Shown in pieces: positions 18,239 through 28,651 of a DNA stretch of 64,000 nt. Source of the stretch: Sphingopyxis indica (GTDB lineage: Bacteria; Pseudomonadota; Alphaproteobacteria; Sphingomonadales; Sphingomonadaceae); assembly GCF_900188185.1 (NCBI RefSeq), contig NZ_FZPA01000001.1:682001-746000 (forward strand), written 5' to 3'. A program made the position numbers and the translations under genes. Each line of letters opens with the position of its first letter. The first letter of the stretch is position 1. Under the pieces are notes generated by a model. The model had not been told where the DNA came from and searched no databases. It worked only from the letters and a program-made list of their open reading frames with translations.

Positions 18239-19101
18239 GGCACGGCACGCGCATCGCGGTCGGTCCGGTGCAATTCCGCGTCGGCAGCGATTGGGCGAAA
18301 CCGATCGCGGCACTCGACCGGCTCTACGCGGACTATCCGCAGCACGAGGACCGGCCCGCCGATGCGACGGTGCGGTTGTTCGCGGCGCGGCCGTGGCGGC
18401 GCTGGCTGCGCCCGTCGGTGCATATCGGCGGCGATTATGTCGTCCCCGACGCGCTGCCGCTGCCGCTCTCGATGGGGCTGCTCGCCGCCGAAATGGGGAT
18501 GAATTTGCAGGTCGCGCTGGGCTGGCGCCGGCACCTGCTGCTCCACGCGAGCGCGGTCGCGAAGAATGGCCGCGCGGTCATAATGTCGGGCGCGTCGGGA
18601 TCGGGCAAATCGACGCTCGCTGCGCTGCTCGGCGAGGGAGGCTGGCGCCTGATGGGCGACGAATTCACGCTGATCGCGCCCGCCAGCGGCGAGGCTTTCG
18701 CCTTTCCGCGCGCGGTGAGCCTGAAGAATCAGGCGATCGCCGAGCTCGCGGGGCGCGTCGATCCGGCGCGCCTCGGCCCGCTGCTCGCGGGCACGCCCAA
18801 GGGCGATATCCGCCACCTGATCCCGCGCGCCGATGCGATCGAGACAATGCATGAACCCGTGCGGCCCGCCTTGCTCCTCTTTCCGCGCTTCGGCGGCGAG
18901 GCGGCGGTCGTGCCGATGGGCGAGGGCGAAGCCTTCGTGCGGCTCACCGAGGCGTCGACCAACTATATCGCGCTGGGCGAAGCAGGTTTCGGCGCACTGA
19001 CCCGGCTGGTGCGCACCGTGCCGGCCTTCGCCATCGCCTATCCCGACAGCGCGAGCGGCATCGCGCTGGTCGAAGATCTGTGGGCGGAGGCGGCACGGTG
19101 A
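18235..19101 (+). CDS. HprK-related kinase A
   Basis: 288 aa related to HPr kinase/phosphorylase but lacking the N-terminal HPrK domain. Walker A is GASGSGKST (119-127); HASAV (104-108) and GDEF (141-144) occupy positions of the kinase His and Asp residues. HPr kinase phosphorylates a serine in a protein, so a peptide or protein substrate is plausible, perhaps one held by the PqqD-like partner. The GTG start at 18235 is chosen for the GTGA overlap with the previous stop; it also gives the full N-terminal domain. Confidence 0.85.
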   Translation: MRHGTRIAVGPVQFRVGSDWAKPIAALDRLYADYPQHEDRPADATVRLFAARPWRRWLRPSVHIGGDYVVPDALPLPLSMGLLAAEMGMNLQVALGWRRHLLLHASAVAKNGRAVIMSGASGSGKSTLAALLGEGGWRLMGDEFTLIAPASGEAFAFPRAVSLKNQAIAELAGRVDPARLGPLLAGTPKGDIRHLIPRADAIETMHEPVRPALLLFPRFGGEAAVVPMGEGEAFVRLTEASTNYIALGEAGFGALTRLVRTVPAFAIAYPDSASGIALVEDLWAEAAR

Positions 19102-20114
19102 GTGCGATGGCAATCCTCGTCGACCTGTTCGCCGGGCGCCGCGACGCGGCGGCGCTGGCCCCGCGCGAGTGGGACGGGGTGATCGGCGTCGCGCGGGCCG
19201 AGGCGATGCTCGCGACGCTGGCGCACCGGCTCGCCGAGGTCGACGTGCCTGAACCCGTTGCACTGCTGCTCGCCGACCAGCGCCGCGCCGCCGAAGTCGC
19301 GACCGGGCAGGCGCTATGGGAGGCCGAGATGGCGCGGCGCGCGCTCGCGCCCGAGCGGATCGAATTCGTGCTGCTGAAAGGCACTGCCTATGCCGCCGCG
19401 GGCCTGTCCTGCGCGGCGGGCCGGCAGATCGGCGACCTCGACATCCTCGTCGGCAAACACGATCTGGCGCGCACCGAAAATGCGCTGCTCAAGGCGGGGT
19501 GGGAGTGGGTGAAGTCCGATCCCTATGACGACGCCTATTACCGCGCGCATATGCACGAGCTGCCACCGCTGATTCACGGGGGCCGCGACCGGATGATCGA
19601 CGTCCATCACACAATCCTGCCGCGCACGCACAGGAAGACGCCCGATCCGCTCGCGATGCTCGCCGATGCGGTGCCGGCTCCGGACGGGTTCGCGGTGCTG
19701 TGTCCGACCGACATGGCGTGCCACTGCGCAGCGCACCTGCTCGCTGACGGCGATTTGCAGGGGGGATTGCGCAATTTGTGGGACTTCCACTGCCTTGCCA
19801 GCGACTTTGCCGTCGCCGATCCGGGGTTCTGGGGCAAGCTCGACGGGCGCGCCGATCAGCACGGGCTTCGAAGCGAAGTGCGCCGCGCGGCGCGGCTCGC
19901 GCGCGACCTGTTGGGCACGCTGCTTCCGTCGGGATGGGATGCGCACGACCCGACCGACCGCTGGTTTCACCGCCGCCTGCTCGCCCGAGACGATTGGGGG
20001 CGATCGAGCGATTTCCTGCTCCAGCAGGCCTTCTACATCCGCTCGCACTGGCTGCGGATGCCGCCGGCGATGCTCGCGCGTCATTTGTGGACCAAATGGC
20101 ACAAGCGGAGATGA
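19098..20114 (+). CDS. HPr-rel-A associated nucleotidyltransferase
   Basis: 338 aa of the uncharacterised nucleotidyltransferase family (NTP_transf_5-like). The conserved stretch VLLKGTAY (91-98) is followed by RQIGDLDILV (109-118), where Asp113 and Asp115 would bind metal; a later MIDVHHTI gives a third acidic site. It starts with GTG at 19098, again overlapping the previous stop (GTGA). It completes the three-part HPr-rel-A cassette; the transferred group and its target are unknown. Confidence 0.82.
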   Translation: MSAMAILVDLFAGRRDAAALAPREWDGVIGVARAEAMLATLAHRLAEVDVPEPVALLLADQRRAAEVATGQALWEAEMARRALAPERIEFVLLKGTAYAAAGLSCAAGRQIGDLDILVGKHDLARTENALLKAGWEWVKSDPYDDAYYRAHMHELPPLIHGGRDRMIDVHHTILPRTHRKTPDPLAMLADAVPAPDGFAVLCPTDMACHCAAHLLADGDLQGGLRNLWDFHCLASDFAVADPGFWGKLDGRADQHGLRSEVRRAARLARDLLGTLLPSGWDAHDPTDRWFHRRLLARDDWGRSSDFLLQQAFYIRSHWLRMPPAMLARHLWTKWHKRR

Positions 20115-20136
20115 TCGCTGACCTGGATGATCCTCC

Positions 20137-20249
20137 GTGTGTCCCCGCGGCGCCGGAGGCAGCGCGTAGCGCCAACGCAGGAACCCATCTCCGGTCGGTT
20201 CAAGATGGCACCGGCAGGAGATGGGCTCCCGCCTTCGCGGGAGCACATA
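20137..20249. repeat. Composite repeat family B, copy 2
   Basis: It shares CCCATCTCCGGTCGGTT and GGAGATGGGCTCCCGC with the copy at 6047-6157. Here the enlarged hairpin, containing GGCAGCGCGTAGCGCCAACG, sits in the left arm and the right arm is the short form, the reverse of copy 1. Confidence 0.7.
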
Positions 20250-20256
20250 CCTTACT

Positions 20257-20922
20257 TCAAAGCCTGGCGAGCAAAGGCACCAACTCGGCATAATCGCCGA
20301 TTACATGGTCGGCGCCCAGATCGCCGACCGGATGGTGAAGCTGGCCGAAATCGACCGCAACGCTCGTTGCACCGGCACCTCGTGCCGCCATGACGTCATG
20401 GATGCTGTCGCCGACGAAGGCGGTGCGTCCGCCCCCGCACGCGGCGATCATTGCGCGAACCGGCGCGGGCGACGGCTTCGCCTTGCCGGGGCCGAGCGTG
20501 TCGCCGCCGACGATCGCCGCCATGCGGCCCGCGATCCCCAGCGCATCCAGCAAGTCGCGCGCGAGCCGCTCGAGCTTGTTGGTCACCACCGCGGTCTTCA
20601 CCCCGAGCGCCGCCAGCCGGTCGAGTGCCTCGACCGCGCCCGGGAACAGCCGCGTCCGCTCGGCAACATGCGTTTCGTAATAGGCGATCAGCTCGCGATA
20701 AAGATGTCCTGAATCGTCGGGTATGCCGCCCGTCGCCGTCAGCCCCTGTTCGAGCAGATGCGCGGTGCCGAGCCCGATCATCGGCCGCACCGCCTCGACA
20801 TCGAGCGGGTCGCGCCCGGCGACGGCGAGCGCATGGTTGAGCGCGGCGGCGATGTCGCCCACGCTGTCGACGAGCGTGCCGTCGAGGTCGAAGCCGACGA
20901 TGGCGAAGGGAAAATCGTGCAT
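20257..20922 (-). CDS. gph: Phosphoglycolate phosphatase-type HAD hydrolase
   Basis: 221 aa. HAD motif I is DLDGTLVDS (about 12-20), motif II a threonine in VVTNK, then a conserved Lys, and motif IV GDSIHD. A helical cap lies between motifs I and II. It matches the Gph family, which clears 2-phosphoglycolate from DNA repair. The ATG at 20922 is used; ATG 20934 in frame is an alternative, and neither has a clear Shine-Dalgarno. It is divergent from glmU with about 50 bp between them. Confidence 0.88.
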   Translation of the reverse strand: MHDFPFAIVGFDLDGTLVDSVGDIAAALNHALAVAGRDPLDVEAVRPMIGLGTAHLLEQGLTATGGIPDDSGHLYRELIAYYETHVAERTRLFPGAVEALDRLAALGVKTAVVTNKLERLARDLLDALGIAGRMAAIVGGDTLGPGKAKPSPAPVRAMIAACGGGRTAFVGDSIHDVMAARGAGATSVAVDFGQLHHPVGDLGADHVIGDYAELVPLLARL

Positions 20923-20970
20923 CGCGGGCGACATGCCGCGATGCTCTGGAATCCGCAAGGATTTGCTGGC

Positions 20971-22329
20971 ATGGCAGCGCGCATGAGCAACGCGATCGCC
21001 GCCGTCATCCTCGCCGCGGGCAAGGGCACCCGCATGAAGTCCGATCTGCACAAGGTGCTGCACCCGATCGCGGGCCGCCCGATGCTGCTGCACCTGATGG
21101 CGAGCGTCGACGAACTGAACCCCGCGAAAAAGGTGGTCGTCGTCGGCGACAAGGCGGACCAGATCGAAGCCGCGCTGAACGGGAGCGCCGCGCTCGCGGT
21201 GCAGGAGCCGCAACTCGGCACCGGCCATGCGGTGCAACAGGCCGAGGCGGCGCTGGCGGGTTTCGATGGCGACGTGCTGATCCTCTATGGCGACGTTCCT
21301 TTCGTGCCGCCTGCGACGATGCGCGCGATGGTCGACCGCCTCAACGCGCCCGACGCGCCCGCGGTCGTCGTCCTCGCTTTCGAGCCCGCCGATCCGCTGC
21401 AATATGGGCGTGTCATCACCGACGGTGACCGCGTCGTGAAGATGGTCGAACACAAGGACGCGACCGAGGCCGAGCGCGCGGTGCGGCTGTGCAATTCGGG
21501 GCTGATGGCGGCGAAGGCGCGCGATCTGTTCGCGCTGCTCGCGCGCGTCACCGACGACAATGCCGCGAAGGAATATTATCTCGTCGACATCGTCAATATC
21601 GCCAACGCCGACGGGCGGCATTGTGCGGTAGCGAGGGCCGACCCGGCCGATGTCGCCGGCATCAACAGCCGCGCCGAACTCGCCGCCGCCGAGGCGCAGT
21701 GGCAGAGGTTCAAGCGCGAGGAGGCGATGGCGGAGGGCGCATCGCTGCGCGCGCCCGAAACCGTGTGGTTTTCCTGGGATACCGAGCTGGGCCGCGACGT
21801 TACGATCGAGCCCAATGTCGTGTTCGGCCCCGGCGTGACGATCGCCGACAATGTCATCGTCAAGGCGTACAGCCACATCGAGGGCGCGACGATCGCGGCG
21901 GGGTGCGAGGTCGGCCCCTTCGCGCGGCTGCGTCCCGGCACGGTGCTCGGCGAAAAGGCGAAGATCGGCAATTTCGTCGAAACCAAGAAGGCCGAGCTCG
22001 GCAAGGGCGCCAAGGCGAACCATCTGACCTATCTCGGCGACGTCACGGTCGGCGCGAACGCCAATATCGGCGCGGGCACGATCACCTGCAATTATGACGG
22101 CTATTTCAAATATCGCACCGAGATCGGCGAAAATGCCTTCATCGGATCGAACAGCGCGCTCGTCGCGCCGGTGAAGATCGGGCGCGACGCGATCGTCGGC
22201 GCGGGCAGCGCGGTGACGCGCGACGTCGCCGATGGCGAGCTGCGCCTCGTGCGCGGCGAACAGCTCGTCAAGCCGGGCTGGGCCGATCGCTTCCACGACG
22301 CGATGCGCAAGAAAAAGGCGGAGAAATAG
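20971..22329 (+). CDS. glmU: Bifunctional GlcNAc-1-P uridyltransferase / GlcN-1-P acetyltransferase
   Basis: Performs the last two steps to UDP-GlcNAc. The N-terminal uridyltransferase begins VILAAGKGTRMKSDLHK; the C-terminal half is a left-handed beta-helix acetyltransferase with hexapeptide repeats (GVTIADNVIVKAYSHIEGA) and the active-site region HLTYLGDVTVG...NIGAGTITCNYDG. 452 aa from ATG 20971, chosen for AAGGA at 20957-20961; ATG 20983 would give 448 aa. It is followed, after other genes, by glmS. Confidence 0.97.
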   Translation: MAARMSNAIAAVILAAGKGTRMKSDLHKVLHPIAGRPMLLHLMASVDELNPAKKVVVVGDKADQIEAALNGSAALAVQEPQLGTGHAVQQAEAALAGFDGDVLILYGDVPFVPPATMRAMVDRLNAPDAPAVVVLAFEPADPLQYGRVITDGDRVVKMVEHKDATEAERAVRLCNSGLMAAKARDLFALLARVTDDNAAKEYYLVDIVNIANADGRHCAVARADPADVAGINSRAELAAAEAQWQRFKREEAMAEGASLRAPETVWFSWDTELGRDVTIEPNVVFGPGVTIADNVIVKAYSHIEGATIAAGCEVGPFARLRPGTVLGEKAKIGNFVETKKAELGKGAKANHLTYLGDVTVGANANIGAGTITCNYDGYFKYRTEIGENAFIGSNSALVAPVKIGRDAIVGAGSAVTRDVADGELRLVRGEQLVKPGWADRFHDAMRKKKAEK

Positions 22330-22377
22330 CCGCGCGGGCGAGCGGCTGCCGGGAAAAGTCTCGACTTCGGGTTTGAA

Positions 22378-22554
22378 CCTGCCCGCACAAGGCGTATCTT
22401 CGCCAATACCGGTCCCGGCAATGCGGGGTCGATCGCACTGCTCGAGCGGCTGGGTTTCCGGCGCGAAGGGCGGCTTCGCGGCGAATGGCCGACCCATGTC
22501 GGGGTGCGCGATTCGCCGATTTTCGGGATGTTGCAGGGTGAACGGCCGGCTTGA
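22378..22554 (+). pseudogene. C-terminal remnant of a GNAT acetyltransferase
   Basis: A frame ending in TGA 22552-22554 reads RRIFANTGPGNAGSIALLERL, GFRREGRLRGEWP and THVGVRDSPIFGML. This is the conserved C-terminal end of RimJ/RimL-like N-acetyltransferases. There is no start codon and no N-terminal two-thirds, and the frame runs back into the glmU stop. It is read as a truncated, decayed gene of about 55 codons. Confidence 0.65.
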
Positions 22555-22595
22555 GTCTTCGCTTTGGAGTGCCCCTTGCATCGGGAGACACGATT

Positions 22596-22913
22596 ATGAG
22601 CGACCGCTACGACGGCAAACCTTTCCTGATTCTGATCGACGCCTGGGTGCTCGATGCGATCGGCCACCTCGACGCCGACTGGCAGGCGACGGTCGAGGCG
22701 ATGGAGCCGCAACTGCGCCAGACCTTCGGCGGCGAGGGCGCGTGGCAGGACATCGTCGCCGAACAGATGAAATTTCCCGACGGGCTCGGCGCGCAGGTCG
22801 AGCGCATCTGGCTCGACGGCAAGGCGCGGTTCGAGGAGGCACGCGGCGAGGCGCCCAATCCGGTGGCCTTTGCGCAGATGTTCGTCGACAGGAATTTCCA
22901 GCGCGCAGAATGA
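22596..22913 (+). CDS. Conserved hypothetical protein
   Basis: 105 aa, acidic and Trp-rich (DAWVLDAIGHLDADWQ, EGAWQDIVAEQM), probably soluble and helical. No family function is recognised. The ATG at 22596 follows CGGGAGAC (22581-22588). GC-rich codon use agrees with a real gene. It lies between the GNAT remnant and the toxin-antitoxin pair. Confidence 0.65.
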   Translation: MSDRYDGKPFLILIDAWVLDAIGHLDADWQATVEAMEPQLRQTFGGEGAWQDIVAEQMKFPDGLGAQVERIWLDGKARFEEARGEAPNPVAFAQMFVDRNFQRAE

Positions 22914-22928
22914 ATGTCACCGCGATGC

Positions 22929-22963
22929 TTGCAATGATATCATGATATGATATCTATATATCA
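22929..22963 (+). promoter_or_regulatory. Promoter and operator of the vapBC module
   Basis: An AT-rich island in GC-rich DNA. ATGATATCAT (22934-22943) is a perfect palindrome and GATATC recurs at 22936 and 22949, a likely binding array for the RHH antitoxin. TTGCAA (22929-22934) and TATCTA (22951-22956) are spaced 16 nt, placing the start point at about the antitoxin ATG; the transcript may be leaderless. Confidence 0.5.
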
Positions 22964-23205
22964 TGACTCGCATCTTGACCGAAATCCCCGACGAAGACGT
23001 GCAAAAGCTGGACGCGCTCGCGGCGCGGACCAACCGGTCACGCGCGGCCGCCATTCGCGAGGCCGTGCGGCTCTACCTCGTTCAGAATAGCGGCAGCACC
23101 GACTGGATCGCGCGCGGCGCGGGCTATTGGAAGGACCGGGCCGACATCGGCGACGCGGTCGATTATCAGCGCGCGCTTCGCGAAGACCGCGATTCATTCG
23201 ATTGA
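22963..23205 (+). CDS. Ribbon-helix-helix antitoxin (CopG/VapB type)
   Basis: 80 aa. The N-terminus MTRILTEIPDEDVQKLDALAA with RTNRSRAAAIREAVRLYL is a ribbon-helix-helix DNA-binding fold; the acidic, flexible tail would wrap the toxin. No Shine-Dalgarno precedes the ATG, which abuts an AT-rich operator, consistent with a leaderless mRNA. The toxin gene starts 6 nt after the stop. Confidence 0.85.
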   Translation: MTRILTEIPDEDVQKLDALAARTNRSRAAAIREAVRLYLVQNSGSTDWIARGAGYWKDRADIGDAVDYQRALREDRDSFD

Positions 23206-23211
23206 GCGCCC

Positions 23212-23577
23212 GTGTCCGATCCCTTTTTCGATACTAATATTCTGATCGACTGGTTGAAAGACCGGCCGCAGGCGAGCGCCGAACTGTCGCGCTACAAGCG
23301 ACATCGCATCAGCCGCATCGTGTGGACCGAAATATTGGCGGGCGAGTCGCTCGAGGGCCGCGATGCGGTGCAGCAACTGCTCGCGCCCTTTGAAATCGTC
23401 GAGATCGACGCGCGGATCGCTTCGGCCGCTGCCGACATCCGCCATCGCACGCGAATGAAGCTGCTCGACGCCTATGTTCTGGCGACCGCGCAGGTGAACG
23501 GCGCGATATTGATTACCCGCAATAGCAAGGATTTTCCGGCGAACATGCCGGGCATCCGCATTCCTTACACAATCTGA
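23212..23577 (+). CDS. PIN-domain toxin (VapC type)
   Basis: 121-aa PIN-fold ribonuclease. The acidic metal-binding residues are visible: Asp7 (FFDTNILID), Glu40 (WTEILAGE), Asp86 (KLLDAYVLATA) and Asp107 after TRNSK. VapC toxins cut tRNA or rRNA when freed from VapB; the target here is unknown. The start is GTG 23212. The module is inserted between glmU and glmS, genes often adjacent in relatives. Confidence 0.88.
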   Translation: MSDPFFDTNILIDWLKDRPQASAELSRYKRHRISRIVWTEILAGESLEGRDAVQQLLAPFEIVEIDARIASAAADIRHRTRMKLLDAYVLATAQVNGAILITRNSKDFPANMPGIRIPYTI

Positions 23578-23595
23578 CAAGAAAGCCCTCCAACC

Positions 23596-25415
<1,820 letters not shown>

Positions 25416-25419
<4 letters not shown>

Positions 25420-25829
25420 GCTGGGAAGCCTCCTGCCACTGCGGCGCCGTCTCGATCCGCCTTGCCAAGGCGCCCGAAGAGGTCGCCGAGTGCAATTGCT
25501 CGCTCTGCTTTTCGCACGGCATCCTGTGGGCCTATTATTCGCCGCGCGATGTCGTGATCGAGGGGGCGACGCGGACCTATAACCGCGCCGATCGCGCCAG
25601 CCCCAATTCGGACCTGCATTTCTGCGCGACCTGCGGCTGCTCGACGCACTGGTCGGCGACCGAGGGGTTGATAGAGCGGATGGGCGGCGAGGTCGACCTG
25701 ATGGGCGTCAATATGCGCCTGTTCGGCCCCGCGCAGCTCAGCGGGATCAGGCTGGTCTTTCCCGACGGACGCGGCTGGTCGGGCGAGGGGCCGTGGGATT
25801 ATGCGCGCGATGCCGAGGTCATGCCCTGA
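25416..25829 (+). CDS. GFA (glutathione-dependent formaldehyde-activating) family protein
   Basis: 137 aa. Zinc-ligand cysteines are CHC (7-9), CNCSLC and CATCGC, the standard GFA arrangement. Despite the family name, most members have unproven function and are best read as small zinc proteins. Its ATG overlaps the glmS stop by 4 nt, so it is co-translated with glmS. Confidence 0.85.
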
Positions 25830-25833
25830 CGCC

Positions 25834-26493
25834 ATGTCCTTTGCCGCCATCATCTTCGATTTCGACGGCGTGATCGCCGACAGCGAGGTGCGCGCGAACC
25901 GGTCGCTCTCCGAAAGCCTGACCGCGATCGGGATGCCCGCGACCTATGAGGACTGTCTGCGCGACTATTACGGGCATAATTGGCAGGAGACGGCGCGGCG
26001 GATCGAGGCGCGCTTCGGGCGGCCGCTGCCCGCCGATTTCCGCGAAACGCATCGCGAGCGGGCGCGGGCGCGATTCATGGAGGGGTTCGACGCGGTTCCA
26101 GGCGCCGCCGCATTTCTCGATGAACTGGATGCTATGCCGCGCGCCATCGCCTCGTCCAGCCGCGCCGAATATATCGGCTGGGCGCTGGGGCGCTTCGGGC
26201 TCGCGCATCATTTCGGCGCGCATGTCTATAGCGCCGACGGTTGGGCGCGCGGCAAGCCGCACCCCGACATCTATCTGACCGCTGCCAAGGGGCTGGGGGT
26301 CGATCCTGCCGCGTGCCTCGCGATCGAGGATTCGCCGACCGGTGCGCGGGCCGCGCTTGCGGCGGGCATGACGGTGGTCGGCTTTTGCGGCGCGGGGCAT
26401 ATCCTCGACCGTGCCGCGCATGGCGCGATGCTGCGCGAGGTCGGCGTGCATCATGTCGCGCACGCTTTCGACGAGATCGCGGTGACCGCCTGA
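25834..26493 (+). CDS. HAD-IA family hydrolase
   Basis: 219 aa. Motif I is IIFDFDGVIADSE; motif II is the SSS in IASSSRAEYIGWAL; motif III Lys lies in GKPHPDIYL; motif IV is EDSPTGARAA. The pattern resembles sugar-phosphate phosphatases and beta-phosphoglucomutase relatives, so a small phosphorylated metabolite is the likely substrate. The ATG at 25834 is 4 nt after the GFA gene. Confidence 0.87.
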   Translation: MSFAAIIFDFDGVIADSEVRANRSLSESLTAIGMPATYEDCLRDYYGHNWQETARRIEARFGRPLPADFRETHRERARARFMEGFDAVPGAAAFLDELDAMPRAIASSSRAEYIGWALGRFGLAHHFGAHVYSADGWARGKPHPDIYLTAAKGLGVDPAACLAIEDSPTGARAALAAGMTVVGFCGAGHILDRAAHGAMLREVGVHHVAHAFDEIAVTA

Positions 26494-26679
26494 CGTTCGG
26501 CGGCGGCAGGGCCACGCAGACCCGAAAAACCGCTGTCCTGCAAGCCATTGGTCGGTTAGCCTGCCTCTGGAGACCAAGGCTGGCTGGAGCGGCGTGCAGC
26601 CTTGGCCGCTGATGCGAATTGCGAGTAAAGTTGCGCTGTTTTCCGCGCCTTTCGTAATGCAGCCCGAAGGAGAAAAACA

Positions 26680-27549
26680 ATGTGCGACGAAATCACCGAA
26701 GCCGATCTCGACCGCGCCGGATTGCCGGTGCGGCGCCGCGCGTTCGGCGCGCTCGTCGGGGCGGGAGCGGTCGCCTCGATGCTCCCCGCGGCGGCGTGCG
26801 CGGCGGGCGCGGTGAAAGGGCGCGACGTCGGCATTACGACCGACGACGGCACCGTCGACGCCTATTTCGTCGCTCCGAGCGAGGGCACACATCCCGGCGT
26901 GCTGATGTGGCCCGATATTCGCGGCCTGCGCCCCGCTTTCCGTCAGATGGCCGACCGGCTCGCAGGCGACGGCTATGCGGTGCTGTGCGTGAATCCCTTC
27001 TATCGCTGGGCGAAGGCGCCGGTGGTCTATTCGGGGCATGATTTCGACGATCCGGGCGTCCGCGACACGCTGTTCGGCTATCTGCAAAAGCTCGACAAAA
27101 GCGCTGTCCAGACCGACGCCAAGGCGCATCTCGCTTTCCTCGACGCGCAAAAGGAGGTCGATACCGCCCGCAAGACCGGCACCGTCGGCTATTGCATGGG
27201 CGGGCCGATGGTCATCTGGACCGCGGCCTTGGCGCCCGACCGCATCGCCGCGGCGGCGAGCTTCCACGGCGCGCGCGTTGCGACCGACGCCGCCGACAGC
27301 CCGCACCTGCTGATCCCCGGCACCAAGGCGGGCTATCTGTTCGCGATCGCCGACAATGACGACCAGCAGGACCCCGAATCCAAGGAAAGGCTGAAGGCCG
27401 TGCTCGATCCGCGCCCCGAATGGCACGAGGTCGAGGTCTACAAGGGCGCGCTCCACGGCTGGTGCCCGCCCGACGGCCGCGCCTATAATGAGGAAGCCGC
27501 GGAAAAAGGCTGGAGCCGGATGCTCGCGCTGTTCAAGACGACGCTTTAG
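26680..27549 (+). CDS. Dienelactone hydrolase family protein with Tat-like signal
   Basis: 289-aa alpha/beta hydrolase. The putative triad is Cys172 in GYCMGG, an Asp near 225 (IADND) and His259 in LHGW; a Cys nucleophile is the mark of the dienelactone hydrolase branch. Residues 18-40 (RRRAFGALVGAG then a small-residue stretch) look like a twin-arginine export signal. AAGGAG lies about 8 nt before the ATG. The natural substrate is unknown. Confidence 0.88.
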   Translation: MCDEITEADLDRAGLPVRRRAFGALVGAGAVASMLPAAACAAGAVKGRDVGITTDDGTVDAYFVAPSEGTHPGVLMWPDIRGLRPAFRQMADRLAGDGYAVLCVNPFYRWAKAPVVYSGHDFDDPGVRDTLFGYLQKLDKSAVQTDAKAHLAFLDAQKEVDTARKTGTVGYCMGGPMVIWTAALAPDRIAAAASFHGARVATDAADSPHLLIPGTKAGYLFAIADNDDQQDPESKERLKAVLDPRPEWHEVEVYKGALHGWCPPDGRAYNEEAAEKGWSRMLALFKTTL

Positions 27550-27565
27550 ACCGGGCGCAGCAACA

Positions 27566-28582
27566 TCACCCCATCGGGTAGAGGATGTCCTTGCCGACCC
27601 GATCGAGCGCCTTCATCACCTCTTCGCTAAGCACCAGTTCCATCGCGTCGAGGATCGGATCGAGCTGCTCGTAGGCGCTGACCCCGACGATCGTCGAGGC
27701 GACGAAATCATGCTGTTTCGACCAGGCGGTCGCCATGGTGACGGGGTGCAGCCCGGCTTCCTCGGCGATTTTCAGATAGCGTTCGGTCGCCGCCAGCGTC
27801 TTGTCGTTGACGAAGCGGCGGCCCATCGCGGCCTGCCGGCCCTCCATCTGGAGATAGCGCGAGAAGCGTGCGCCTTCGGGCTTGGCGCCGCCCTGATATT
27901 TGCCCGACAGCACGCCGCCGGCGAGCGGCGAATAGGGGATCAGGCTGACGCCTTCCTGCCGGCACACCTGCGCCAGCTCGTCTTCGAAACGGCGGTTGTT
28001 GAGGCTGAAATTATTCTGGATCGTATGATAGCGCGAAATGCCCAGCTTCTCCGACGCCGCGAGCGCCTTCATCAGCCCCCAGCTCGACTCGTTCGAGCAG
28101 CCGAGGATGCGCACCTTTCCTTCGCGCACCAGCTCGTCGAGCGCGTCCATCATCTCGTCATATGGCGCGTCATGGTCGGGCCAGTGCGTCTGGTAGAGAT
28201 CGACATAATCGGTCTGGAGCCGCGTCAGGCTGTCCTCGATCGCCTTGCGGATGTGATGGCGGTCGAGCGCGGTCATCCCGCCACGGCACGGCGACTTGAA
28301 CCAGACGTGGCTCGGCCCCGACACTTTGGTCGCGAGGATGATCGCGTCGCGGTTCCGGGTCTTCAGCCAGCGGCCGACGATCTCTTCGGTGCGCCCGACC
28401 CATTTGACGTCGGGCGGCACCGGATAGCCTTCGGCGGTGTCGAAGAAATTGATCCCGGCGTCGAGGCAGCGGTCGAGGACGCGAAAGGCGGTCGCTTCGT
28501 CGGCCTGGCTGCCGAAGGTCATCGTTCCCATGCAGATGTCGGACACATGGATGGCGCTCTGGCCGAGGCGGCGGCTTTTCAT
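27566..28582 (-). CDS. Aldo/keto reductase (Tas-like)
   Basis: 338 aa NADPH-dependent reductase on a TIM barrel. The catalytic tetrad is Asp48, Tyr53, Lys86 and His133 (FFDTAEGY, LATK, YQTHW). The long loop after Tyr53 and the overall length match the Tas/Mgr branch. GGAGAAG precedes the ATG at 28582. It is convergent with the dienelactone hydrolase and follows the LysE gene on the same strand. Confidence 0.9.
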   Translation of the reverse strand: MKSRRLGQSAIHVSDICMGTMTFGSQADEATAFRVLDRCLDAGINFFDTAEGYPVPPDVKWVGRTEEIVGRWLKTRNRDAIILATKVSGPSHVWFKSPCRGGMTALDRHHIRKAIEDSLTRLQTDYVDLYQTHWPDHDAPYDEMMDALDELVREGKVRILGCSNESSWGLMKALAASEKLGISRYHTIQNNFSLNNRRFEDELAQVCRQEGVSLIPYSPLAGGVLSGKYQGGAKPEGARFSRYLQMEGRQAAMGRRFVNDKTLAATERYLKIAEEAGLHPVTMATAWSKQHDFVASTIVGVSAYEQLDPILDAMELVLSEEVMKALDRVGKDILYPMG

Positions 28583-28651
28583 GGGCAGTCTTCTCCGGTC
28601 GCGAGGGGGAGGGGAGCGCCCGTCCATAGGTTGCAAGGCGCAACCTTGCAA

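Noticed and set aside
20257..22581. 774-codon minus-strand frame spanning glmU and gph
   Set aside because: Only the last 221 residues are a real protein (gph); the rest is the shadow of glmU.
23578..23595. glmS ribozyme
   Set aside because: Only 18 nt lie between the toxin gene and glmS, too short for the ribozyme.
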